Assembly (NCBI RefSeq): GCF_029407905.1
Contig: NC_073641.1
Location: forward strand, 13,933,001-13,997,000
Direction: 5' to 3'
Source of the DNA: Bubalus kerabau
Lineage: Eukaryota; Chordata; Mammalia; Artiodactyla; Bovidae
Length of the DNA stretch: 64,000 nt
The position numbers and the translations under genes were made by a program. The notes below the pieces were generated by a model. That model ran no database searches, had not been told where the DNA came from, and saw only the letters and a list, made by a program, of their open reading frames with translations. Position 1 is the stretch's first letter, and each line of letters opens with the position of its first letter. Below, piece after piece: positions 11,676 through 21,910 of this stretch.

Positions 11676-12389
11676 TAGTAAGTGTTGAAATTGGTAAGTG
11701 TGATATCTCCAACTATGTTCTTCTAGACACTTTGGTTATTTTTGGTTTGTGGTAATTCCACATGAATTTTAGGATAATTTGTCAATTACTTCAAAAAATG
11801 CAACTTAATAAGGATTACAATTCAATGTGTAGATCAGTTAGAAAGTATTACCATCTTAACAATATTGTCTTTTGATCCATGAATGTGAAATGCCTTTCTA
11901 TTTATTTATGTCTTCTTTAGTTCTCTTAATAAAATTTTGTAGATGTGCATCTTGTCCTTCTTTTGTTAGATCTACTTTTAAGAATTTTACTTTTATTTTT
12001 GGTAATATTGCTCAAAAATTATTTTATTAATTTCACATTCAGATTTTCATTGATAGTGTAAAAAATTTTTATATGTTGACCATGTCCTACAATCCTGCTA
12101 AACTAATGTATTACTTCTATTACTTTTCAGTGTATTCTTTAGAATTTTCTATACACAAGATGATCTCATTTGTGAAGAGAGATCATTTTACTTCTTTCCA
12201 ATACAGATGTTTTTACTTCTTTTTCTTGCCTAATTTCTCTGGCTAGACCCTCTCATGTTGAATAGAAGTGGCAAAAAGAGATATCTGTCTTATTCCTGGT
12301 CTTAAAGAAAAGGCATTCAGTCTTTAAACACTAAGTCTGAGATTAGCTATGACTTTGTATAGGTGTCCCCTATCAGGTTGAGTAATTTT

Positions 12390-13008
12390 TTTTTTTCAGT
12401 TTGTTAAGGATCTATGGAGAAAATTTTAAAGTAGACAAAAATTTTCATAGAAAATAATTTAAAGTAGACACCAAAATATGGCCAAAATTAAAATTTCTTT
12501 TCATTGAAATACATCACAAAAAAGTGAAAAGAATCATAGAGTTGAAGAACCATGAAACATATATTAACTAAAATATAGCTATTTTTCAGAATATATAAGA
12601 AACACCTATAATTCAATTGTAGAAATGTAGACAACTCAATAGAAAAATAGCTAAATGGTTTAAACAGGCACATCACTAAAGAAAAAGTCTAAATAGACAG
12701 TAACCCAAAGAAAATGTTCCAAACATTGGAAAAAATAAAAATTTAAGTCATGATAAGATATTACTACTTATCCATTAAATTGGGAAAAAATAAAAGTCTT
12801 ACAATAGTTAACATAGACAATGATACAAGCATCAGTAACTATTCTGGTAGGAGTGTAAATTGTTATGGCAACGTTAGAAAACTGCTTTATCTGGTAAAAT
12901 TGAATGTAGGTAAACACTTAAATTTAGCAATTTCACCCATGGGTATATACTTTAAATATATGGTTGCTCATGTATACTAGGATTCACATTATAAAATGTC
13001 AGTAGAAT
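12390..13008 (+). mobile_element. Old L1 ORF2, part 2 of the host element
   Basis: Continues the L1 seen at 8300-9390 in the order expected of ORF2: a cagaatatataagaaacacc region, then acaggcacatcactaaagaa, then the C-terminal stretch tctggtaggagtgtaaattg and caatttcacccatgggtata. It breaks off near 13008, and similar-age sequence resumes after about 16320. Confidence 0.6.
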
Positions 13009-13122
13009 ACACTTAAAACTATAAAGCATTAATGAAAGAAATTAAGGAAGATACAAATAGATGGAAAGATATTCTACGTTCATGGATTGAAGGAATTAAT
13101 ACTGTTAAAAATGCTCATACTA
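13009..13122 (+). mobile_element. Second sense L1 ORF2, left piece
   Basis: Matches L1 ORF2 text (acttaaaactataaagcatt, gatggaaagatattctacgt). It continues directly after 15196 (ccatactacccaaagcaatc), so the 2-kb block between is an insertion. Confidence 0.7.
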
Positions 13123-13429
13123 TTGTAAACAGTCCTGCAATGAACACTGGGGTGCATGTTATCCTTTCAGACCATGTTTTTCTCTAGATATATACCCAGG
13201 AATGGGACTGCAGGGTCATATGCAGCTCTATCTTTAGTTTTTAAGGAATCTCCATAGCTGAGACATGGAAGCAATCTAAATGTCCTTGATCAACAGAGGA
13301 ATGGATAAAGAAGTTGTGCTACATATATACAATGGAATGTTACTCAGCTATCAAAAGAATGAAATAATGTTATTGCAGCAACATGGGTGAACCTAGAGAC
13401 TGTCATACTGAGTGACGTAAGCCAAAGAA

Positions 13430-14797
13430 TATGCCAGCAAGTTTGGAAAACTCAGCAGTGGCCACAGGACTGGAAAAGGTCAGTTTTCTTTCCAATCCCA
13501 AAGAAAGGCAATGCCAAAGAATGCTCAAACTACCACACAATTGCACTCATCTCACACGCTAGTAAAGTAATGCTCAAAATTCTCCAAGCCAGGCTTCAGC
13601 AATACGTGAACCGTGAACTTCCAGATGTACAAGCTGGTTTTAGAAAACGCAGAGGAACCAGAGATCAAATTGCCAACATCCGCTGGATCATGGAAAAAGC
13701 AAGAGAGTTCCAGAAAAACATCTATTTCTGCTTTACTGACTACGCCAAAGCCTTTGACTCTGTGGATCACAATAAACTGTGGGAAATTCTGAAAGAGATG
13801 GGAATACCAGACCACCTGACCTGCCTCTTGAGAAATCTGTATGCAGGTCAGGAAGCAACAGTTAGAATCAGACATGGAACAACAGACTGGTTCCAAATAG
13901 GAAAAGGAGTACGTCAAGGCTGTATATTGTCACCCTGCTTATTTAACTTATATGCAGAGTACATCATGAGAAATGTTGGACTGGAAGAAACAGAAGCTGG
14001 AATCAAGATTGCTGGGAGAAATATCAATAACCTCAGATATGCAGATGACACCACCCTTGGGGCAGAAAGTGAAGAGGAACTAAGAAGCCTCCTGATGAAA
14101 GTGAAAGAGGAGAGTGAAAAAGTTGGCTTAAAGCTCAACATTCAGAAAACAAAGATCATGGCATCTGGTCCCATCACTTCATGGGAAATAGATGGGGAAA
14201 CAGTGGAAACAGTGTCAGAGTTAATTTTTGGGGGCTGCAGATGGTGATTGCAGCCATGAAATTAAAAGACACTTACTCCTTGGAAGGAAAGTTATAACCA
14301 AGCTAGATAACATATTAAAAAGCAGAGATATTACTTTGCCAACAAAGGTTCATCTAGTCAAGGCTATGGTTTTTCCAGTAGTCATGTATGGATGTAAGAG
14401 TTGGACTGTGAAGAAGGCTGAGCCCCGAAGAATTGATGCTTTTGAACTGTGGTGTTGGAGAAGACTCTTGAGAGTCCCTTGGACTGCAAGGAGATCCAAC
14501 CAGTCCATCCTAAAGGAGACCAGTCCTGTGTGTTCACTGAAAGGACTGATGCTGAGGCTGAAACTCCAATACTTTGGTCACCTCATGCAAAGAGTTGACT
14601 CACTGGTAAAGACCCTGATGCTGGGAGGGATTGGGGGCAGGAGGAGAAGGGGACAACAGAGGATGAGATGGTTGGATGGCATCACCAACTCAATGGACAT
14701 GGGTTTGGGTGGACTCTGGGAGTTGGTGATGGACAGGGAGGCCTGGCGTGCTGCCATTCATGGGGTCACAAAGAGTCGGACACGACTGAGCAACTGA
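13430..14797 (+). pseudogene. BovB reverse transcriptase, truncated and frameshifted
   Basis: The first frame (open from 13387 through L1 sequence, BovB-derived from about 13430, to 14247) holds the RT landmarks: FTDYAKAFDSVDH, GVRQGCILSP and the catalytic YADD box at 14038-14049. A small deletion around 14220-14235 then shifts the frame, and the C-terminal region ([46 protein letters not shown]) continues at 14228-14797. The endonuclease domain and the N-terminal RT motifs are absent. RTE-type LINE proteins normally combine an AP endonuclease with RT, so this copy cannot act. The ATG of the first frame lies in flanking L1 and has no significance. Confidence 0.9.
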
Positions 14798-14810
14798 AGT
14801 GAACTGAAGT
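13430..14810 (+). mobile_element. BovB LINE, 5'-truncated (1.38 kb)
   Basis: Starts inside the reverse transcriptase region at tatgccagcaag and runs to the gaactgaagt tail. A 7-bp repeat, caaagaa, lies at 13423-13429 and 14811-14817, with one more base nearly matching. The flanking L1 text joins if BovB is removed. It begins at the same element position as the copy at 20520. Confidence 0.9.
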
Positions 14811-15195
14811 CAAAGAAACAGAAACATCATAGGACACCCCTATACATGCAGAATCTAAAAAGACATGATACAAATGAACTTATTTACCAAATAGAAACAG
14901 ATTTATAGATTTAGAGAACAAACTTATAGTTGCCATGGAGATGAATGGGGTGAGATGATACTTAAGGAGTTTGGGATTTAAAATGGATAGCCAACAAGGA
15001 TCTATTGTATAGCACAGGGAACTCTACTCAGTGTTATGTGGCAGACTGGATGGGAGAGGAGTTTGGGGGAGAACAGATACATGTGCATGTATGGGTGAGT
15101 CCCTTTGCTGTTCATGTAAAACTACTTTTTTTTTTTGTATAGAAAACTACTACAACATTATTAATGGGCTATACTCCAGTATAAAGTAAAATGTT

Positions 15196-16318
15196 TAAAA
15201 AATATCCATACTACCCAAAGCAATCTACAGATTCAATGCAATCTCTATCAAAATTCTAATAATATTTTTCACAGAAATAGAACAAACAATCCTAAAGTTT
15301 GCATGGGACCTCAAAAGACCCCAAAAGACCACACTAGCCAAAACAATCTTGAGAAAGTGAAACTGGAGACATCATGCTCCCTGATTTGAGCTACATTACA
15401 AAGCTATAGTAATCAAAACAGTAAACTGTTGACATAAAAATGGACATATAAATCAATGAAACAGAATAGAGAGCTCAAAAATTAACCCACCCATATATGG
15501 TCAGTTAATTTATGATGAAGAAACCAAGAATATACAATGGGAAAACAGTCCTTTCAATAAATGGTGTTTGAAAAAACTGACAGCCACATGCAAAAGAATG
15601 AAATTGGACAACTATCCTATACCATACACAAAAACTGACTCAAATGGATGAAGGACTTGAGTGTAAGACCTAAAATCATAAAACTCCTAGAGAAAACAGA
15701 GGTGGTAAACTACTTGACATTGGTGTTGGTGATATTTTTTTTAATTTGATACCAAAAGCAACAAAAGTAAAAATAAACAAGTGAGACTAAGTAAAACTAA
15801 AGAGATTCTACAAAGGAAAGGAAACTGTTCACAAAAGGCAACCTACAGAATGGGAGAAAATATTTATAAACTGTATATCTGATAAGGGGTTAATATTCAA
15901 AGTAAAAGGAACTCAAACACCTTAATAGAAAAAAATAAATCCCATTAAAAAATGGGCAGAAGATCTGAATAGACATTTTTCCAAAGAAGACACACAAATT
16001 ACCAAGTACATAAAAAGACGCTCAACATCAACACCACATGTACATTAGAATGTTACTCAGACATAAAAGAGAATGAAATCACAATCTGGGACAACATGGA
16101 TAGATTTTGAGGGTATTATATTCAGTAAAATGTCAGAGTAAGATACATACTATAAACCTTAAAAGTTCTCATCACAAGAAAAAGATTTCTAACTGTATAC
16201 TGTTGTGGACATTGACTAGACTTATTGTGGTGATCACTTTGAAATGTATAAAAATATTGAGCCATTATGTTGTATACCTGAAACAAATATAATGATATAT
16301 GTCAACTATACTTCAGTA
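15196..16318 (+). mobile_element. Second sense L1, right piece to 3' end
   Basis: ORF2 text continues in order (ccatactacccaaagcaatc, tcatgctccctgatttgagc, caatgggaaaacagtccttt, cccattaaaaaatgggcaga) and reaches an L1 3' UTR of the type ending gtatacctgaaac and atgtcaactatacttcagt. Coding frames are broken. Confidence 0.7.
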
Positions 16319-16860
16319 AAAATATGTTTATAGTAATATTGCTCATAATAACCAACTTTCTGAAAGAACTCACATACCCACCTTTGGCAAAGTGAATACA
16401 TAAAATGTTTTATATTTTTGCAATGGGATACTATGTAAAATATATTTGAATATACTACAGAAGAGTGTACAAACTTTACAAATGTTTATGCAGGGGAAAA
16501 CAAGTCATAAAATAGTAATTACAGTATTATTCTATTCACAGACAGTCCAAGAACAGGCAGCACTAATCTAATTTTTGAGGATGCATACACAGGTGGGAGA
16601 AAATGTAGGGAAAGGAAAAGAGTACTACAGAGATCAGGGTCACAGTTACCTTAAGATGTCATAAGGCACCTTACGAAGACTCGTTGAAATCAGAGTGGTA
16701 AAGGATGTAAAGGAAATTTTGTGGTTTCAGCAACTGATTTGATGAAGTTATATAGGTATCTGTTCCATGTACAAATGTTAAAAATTGTTTTACAGGCAAA
16801 AAGTACGTATAACCTTACACAATTTTCTGCATATCACATTTTAAAATAAAGATGTTTAAG
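16319..16860 (+). mobile_element. Old L1 3' end, part 3 of the host element
   Basis: Resumes the L1 text left at about 13008 (tattgctcataataaccaac, tgggatactatgtaaaatat) and runs into a degenerate 3' UTR. The 3' limit is uncertain. Confidence 0.45.
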
Positions 16861-17159
16861 CCAATAAATAAACACATTGCTTTTCCCTGATTAGCTAATC
16901 CTGCCTTTTATCAGAGATAGATGACTGCAGAAACTAAGGTGTTTGGAAATGATTATCTTACAGTGAAATTCAGCATGGAAAACAAAAAACCTATCTGTTC
17001 AGTTTGAAGTGGGGGATGGGAGGCCTATAGCATGGTTCACTGAAATTTCTGCCTTGAACATCCCTTCCCTCAACCCACTAACTTCTTCATGAAATCCTAG
17101 ATCTGCACAGCGTGAACACTTTGGAAACCACTATTAAAGACTCTTGAGGCAGAAAAAAA

Positions 17160-17262
17160 CCTTGGATGTCATCTAACTTAAGCTCATCATTTTACAGAGA
17201 AGGCTTTATGACAGGCCCAAGGTCATCCATCTAGTTAATGGCTGCTGCTGCTGGCTTAAAAC
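17160..17262 (-). mobile_element. MIR fragment
   Basis: The plus strand reads the MIR core in reverse: tcattttacagagaaggc followed by ggcccaaggtcatccatcta and gttaatggc. Confidence 0.7.
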
Positions 17263-17703
17263 TCATATTTGATTTTTAGCAGAGTGTCTATTTTCATGGC
17301 TTAATTTTTCAATGAAGTAGCACTGAGAATCACTCGTGTATAGTTTCTAATATGCCTTTCAGAATATTTCTTATGTCAACTAGTTCTATTAGCAAAGCAT
17401 CAGCAGTAAACCAAAACACAGCCTACAATTCTAAGGGGATATATGTGTGTGTGTTAATAAATATAAATCTATACTATATATAATATATTTACTAGCAAAT
17501 ATAATGCATATTTATGTACGTATACTTTTTTAAAAATAAGACCACTGCATGAAGTTAAAATCAGTTGGGCCATCTTAACCTCAATGAGAAATGAAAGTTA
17601 GGGGAATTATTTGTTTCAGGGCAGGTGAAAATTACTGCATTTCTTCTCTACTAATTTAAGCCAAGATAAAATGAGTTGAACAGAGCAGCATGAGAGATTG
17701 AAA
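17263..17703. other. Unassigned AT-rich sequence
   Basis: Contains a short (TG)n/AT-rich stretch at about 17440-17530. No gene or named repeat is seen. Confidence 0.45.
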
Positions 17704-17714
17704 ACATTATCACA

Positions 17715-18398
17715 AGTCTATTCTCAGTTTCTCCATCGCTGCCCTGTAAGTAAATTCTTCAGTACCATTTTTCTAGATTCCGTATATATGTGCTAGAATA
17801 CAACATTTATCTTTCTCTTTCTGACTTACTTCACTCTGTATAATAGGTTCTAGGTTCATCCACCTCATTAGAACTGACTCAAATATGTTCTTTTTCATGG
17901 CTAAGTAATATTCCATTGTGTATATGTACCACAGCTTCTTTATCCATTCTTCTGTTGATGGATATCTAGGTTGCTTCCATGTTCTTCCTATTGTAAATAG
18001 TGCTGCAATGTGTCTTTTTCAATTTTGGTTTTCTCAGGGTATATGCCTAGGAGTGGGATTACTGGGTCATATGGTGGTTTATTCCTAGTTTTTTAAGGAA
18101 TCTTCATATGGGGAGAGGGAAGGAGAGGGTGAGATGCATGGAAAGAGTAACATGGAAACTTATATTACCATATGTAAAATAGATAGCCAATGGGAATTTG
18201 TTGTATGACTCAGGAAACTCAAATAAGGGCTCTGTATCAACCTAGAGGGGTGGGATGGGGAGGAAGATGGGAGGGAGGTTCAAAAGGGAGGGGATATATG
18301 TGTACCTATGGCTGATTCATGTTGAGGTTTGACAGAAAACAGCAAAATTCTGTAAAGCAATTATCCTTCAACAAAATAAGTGATTAATTTAAAAAAGA
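17715..18398 (+). mobile_element. L1-BT 3' end with inverted 5' portion (twin priming)
   Basis: Bases 17715-18106 are L1-BT in antisense and 18108-18398 are the adjoining L1-BT 3' UTR in sense, ending in an A-rich tail. Comparison with the uninverted copy at 28831-29757 shows that the two parts meet in the element with only about 6 bases missing. A perfect 11-bp target duplication, acattatcaca, lies at 17704-17714 and 18399-18409. Orientation is given by the 3' end. Confidence 0.9.
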
Positions 18399-18409
18399 AC
18401 ATTATCACA

Positions 18410-18629
18410 GGAATTTTCTTGCCCAGTGAATGTTAAATTTGGAAGCAATATGCATTACTTCTTTTAAGGAAAATATTCTTTTTTTTAATACTATATAAAA
18501 TAGGAGAGCTTTCTATGGGACTTTCATAGTAACTGGAAACTAAACATTTTCTTTGATGACATTTTATGCATAACAATATAAGATTTAGGCTGTAATGAGG
18601 ATATGGCCACAGGGCCAATTATAGGGCAG
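18410..18629. other. Unassigned sequence before the hairpin
   Basis: AT-rich, with a T-run near 18480. No feature recognised. Confidence 0.4.
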
Positions 18630-18682
18630 CCTCCTTGGCTGCCACACACCCTATTACCAGTCTTGTGTGGCAGCCAAGGAGG
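18630..18682. repeat. Perfect 19-bp inverted repeat with 15-nt loop
   Basis: The arm at 18630-18648 (cctccttggctgccacaca) is exactly the reverse complement of 18664-18682. The loop is 18649-18663. The arms are about 60 percent G+C in an otherwise AT-rich stretch. It is not part of any repeat family I recognise. Either strand would fold into the same stem if transcribed; pairing does not extend well beyond the 19 bp. Confidence 0.95.
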
Positions 18683-20519
18683 TATACTGCTCATATCTGC
18701 CTTCAAGACAGAATCTGTCAGTCAGCAGTGATCAGCAACATCGGCGCCAAGGTTGTGCTCTTCCTGGGCAGTCTCTAGCCGATGTCTCAGCATAGGAGAG
18801 GTATCAAGGCATTATTTCCTAGCGTGTGTGATGGCTCCATGTACCACAGCACCCAGCAGACTGGCCAAGACCAAGCAGAGTTTCAGTGCAGTCTGAAATT
18901 CCTCCTATGTAAAGCTCCACCCCTCCCCTTCTCTTTTCATAGGTAGCAGATCTATAGCATGATCTAAAGGGTTTCCTTGCTTAATCTTGTTCCTTCTTTC
19001 TTTTATCTCCCATGATCATTACCCCCAATAAATTTCTACTTTGTATTCTACTCCAGGGGACCCAACTGACACAGAGAGGTGGAGAAGATTCAGTTGCTTC
19101 ACTCTGTGCTCTTTTCTTTCCTAAGGATACCATAATATGCAGGCACAGAAGAGAGTTGTTTTGTTGCATCACAGTATATGAGGTTTAGAAAAAAACAAAA
19201 ATTTACTAAGAGTCTAGGGAAAATTATGCCCACAAAAAGATTCCTTTTCAGAAAAATTTTAAAAGAATTCCTTTCCTTACCGTGCCATCCATTCTTTCCC
19301 CTTTATAAAGTTTAGAGGAAAAAAAAAAAAAAAGGAAAGGAGAACAGAGAATTTCTCTCACCCTCCATCATAGATTGGGAAGAAGGAACAATAGGGTGGG
19401 GTGGGGTACAGTGGCTACTGGGGAGGGGAGTTTAAGATGACCTGGGGACTTGCTTCTGCTTACCTCCTGGCCCTGGCAGTCCCATTGGATCCAGTTGTCA
19501 CTGCCTGTATCATTCTACCAGCATTTTTTTCTTTTTCCTCTTGAGATACCCCTTACCCTTGAGAAATAGCAGAGAAGTCCCATGGCTAAAGTAATCAAGA
19601 CTCAATGATGCTTTTTTCCTCCAAGGGACAGGACTACATTCCTCCCCATCCTTATGCTGTCCTTGACGACGGTTACATTTGAGTTAGACCCACCTTGTAC
19701 AGAGCTTCTTCCTAACAAGCATGTTTCTGGTTTCTGGCCTATGGCATATTTGTCCATTTCCTTGCCTCCCCTCCATCCCTGGAAATGGCTTGGCCTTCTA
19801 GCCCACTGTTTTGTAGCTTTAATATGTGCCACTACCATCACTACCACGGCCACCACCCCCACCTGTGAGATGACGTAGGTAGGCAGCCTCTGAGGTTAGA
19901 ATTTGACAAATGCATAGTCATTCACCTCTGTGTGTTTCTTTAGGCAATCATCAGGTTAGGATGACCACTAACAAATCATCTCCATTGACAAGGTCCAGTT
20001 CAAACCCCACCTCTTTCATCCAATAACCCAATTCAGGTTCCACTGATTCCATTCTGTCTTGAACATGAATAGTCTATTTTGGCCCCACCCACTTGCCTAT
20101 CTCAAATTCCTGATTTGTATTGTTCACTTGTGTGCACTGGAAATCCTTGAGCATTAAGGATTACAATCCTAGGAGCTGTAGCTTTGAATTCTCATGACCT
20201 ACTCACCCATGGCTCCCCTTAGTTCTACTTGCAGATATCTTGAACTCAGAATTAGACCCAAATGTGGCTTTTTTTTCCCTGGTGCCATCAGAAAAAGGAA
20301 AAGGGAGCCAATGGAGAAAAACAATACAATAGTTATGCCTTATTTTTTTGGCAGAAAATACTTAAGAATTCTCTATTCCTGTGGATCTTTCAAACTCCTT
20401 GCATGCTGTCCCCAGCACATGCACTTGTACATATGCACACAACTCAGGCACTCTTCTCTATTCCCAAAGTTCTCCATAACCCACACCTCTATAACATCTC
20501 TGCTATGTGAAACACTCAA
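18683..20519. other. Unassigned sequence with an A-run
   Basis: A run of about 14 A lies at 19319-19332, followed by a G/purine-rich stretch to about 19440. Open frames reach 132 codons (20194-20592, running into BovB) with no recognisable domain. No exon can be supported. Confidence 0.45.
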
Positions 20520-21903
20520 TATGCCAGCAAATTTGGAAAACTCAGCAGTGGCCACAGGACTGGAAAAGGTCAATTTTCATTCCAATCCCTAAGAAAGGCA
20601 ATGCCAAACAATGCTCAAACTACCACACAAATGTACTCATCTCACACAAAGCAAAGTAATGCTCAAAATTCTCTAAGCCACGCTTCAACAATACATGAAC
20701 CGTGAACTTCCAGATGTTCAAGCTGGTTTTAGAAAAGGCAGAGGAACCAGAGATCAAATGCCAACATCCGCTGGACCATCATCTTGAAAAAGCAAGAGAT
20801 TCCAGAAAAAACATTTATTTTTGCTTCATTGACTATGCCAAAGCCTTTGACTGTGTGGATCACAATAAACTGTGGAAAATTCTGAAAGAGATGGGAATGC
20901 CAGACCACCTGACCTGCCTCTTGAGAAATCTGTATGCAGGTGGAAACAACAGTTAGAACTGGACATGGAACAACAGACTGGTTCCAAATAGGAAAAGGAG
21001 TACGGCAAGGCTGTATATTGTCACCCTGCTTATTTAACTTATATGCAGAGTACATCATGAGAAATGCTGGGCTGGATGAAGCACAAGCTGGAATCAACAT
21101 TACCAGGAGAAATATCAGTAACCTCAGATATGTAGATGACACCACCCTCATGGCAGAAAGTCAAGAAGAACTAAAGAGCCTCTTGATGAAAGTGAAAGAG
21201 GAGAGTGAAAAGTTGGCTTAAATTTCAACATTCAGAAAACTAAGATCATGGCATCCGGCCCCATCACTTCATGGCAAATAGATGGGGAAACAGTGACAGA
21301 CTTTATTTTTGGCGGCTCCAAAATCACTGCAGGTGGTGACTGCAGCCATGAAATTAAAAGACTCTTAGTCCTTGGAAGGAAAGTTATGACCAACCTAGAC
21401 AGCTTATTAAAAAGCAGAGGGATTACTTTGCCAACAAAAGTCCATCTAGCCAAGACTATGGTTTTTCCAGTAGTCATGTATGGATGTGAGAGTTGGACTA
21501 TAAAGAAAGCTGAGCACTGAAGAATTGATGCTTTTGAACTGTGGTGTTGGAGAAGACTCTTGAGAGTTCCTTGGACTGCAAGGAGATCCAACCAGTCCAT
21601 CCTAAAGGAGATCAGTCCTGGGTGTTCACTGGAAGGACTAATGTTGAAGCTGAGACTCCAATACTTTGGCCGCCTGATGAGCAGAGCTGACTCATTTGAA
21701 AAGACCTTGATGTGGGAAAGATTGAAGGCAGGAGGAGGAGGGGATGACAGAGGATGAGATGGTTGGATGTCATCACCGACTCAATGGACATGAGTTTTGG
21801 TGAACTCTGGGAGTTGGTGATGGACAGGGAGGCCTGGCGTGCTGCAGTCCATGGGGTTGCAAACAGTCAGACATGACTGAGCAACTGAACTGAACTGAAC
21901 TGA
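20520..21903 (+). mobile_element. BovB LINE, 5'-truncated (1.38 kb)
   Basis: Begins at tatgccagcaaa, the same internal position as the copy at 13430, and ends in (gaact)n tail repeats. A 7-bp repeat, tgaaaca, occurs at 20508-20514 and 21904-21910, the left copy being separated from the element start by five bases, so the duplication is plausible but decayed. Confidence 0.9.
20700..21880 (+). pseudogene. BovB reverse transcriptase, several frame breaks
   Basis: Pieces in different frames carry FIDYAKAFDCVDHNK (20702-20956), GVRQGCILSP and a damaged catalytic box reading YVDD instead of YADD (20934-21221), then HEIKR and [12 protein letters not shown] (21248-21520, ended by a stop) and the C-terminal [11 protein letters not shown] stretch (21560-21757). 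Frameshifts lie near 20950, 21220 and 21520. It lacks the endonuclease domain. A dead copy. Confidence 0.9.
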
Positions 21904-21910
21904 TGAAACA

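Larger units (their letters stand above)
9391..12386 (-). mobile_element. Antisense L1 (L1MA/L1MB-like) 3' part
   Basis: Read on the minus strand it gives a decayed L1 ORF2 C-terminal half and 3' UTR. The plus-strand text matches the typical antisense landmarks in order: aacaactttattaagttata, gtcatacaatattttgtcc, a cctaggagtggcattactg region, caacacttggtattgtctat, ttgatttgcatttttt, and ccatcttaacaatattgtct. It is interrupted by BovB (about 9862-10441) and BOV-A2 (11403-11675). Named from recalled consensus text, so the subfamily is approximate. Confidence 0.75.
13123..15195 (+). mobile_element. L1-BT-type 3' end with inverted 5' end, containing BovB
   Basis: Bases 13123-13256 are L1 in antisense (attgtaaacagtcctgcaat and on), while 13257-15195 is the immediately following L1 text in sense orientation (gacatggaagcaatctaaat and on), with a BovB inserted at about 13430-14810. 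A degenerate 18-bp direct repeat flanks the whole (13105-13122 and 15196-15213; 14 of 18 match, both ending catacta). This is the structure produced by twin priming during L1 integration. Confidence 0.7.

Noticed and set aside
18630..18682. Hairpin considered as a microRNA gene call
   Set aside because: The stem is too short and perfect, and there is no supporting conservation or expression. Kept only as an inverted repeat and a finding.
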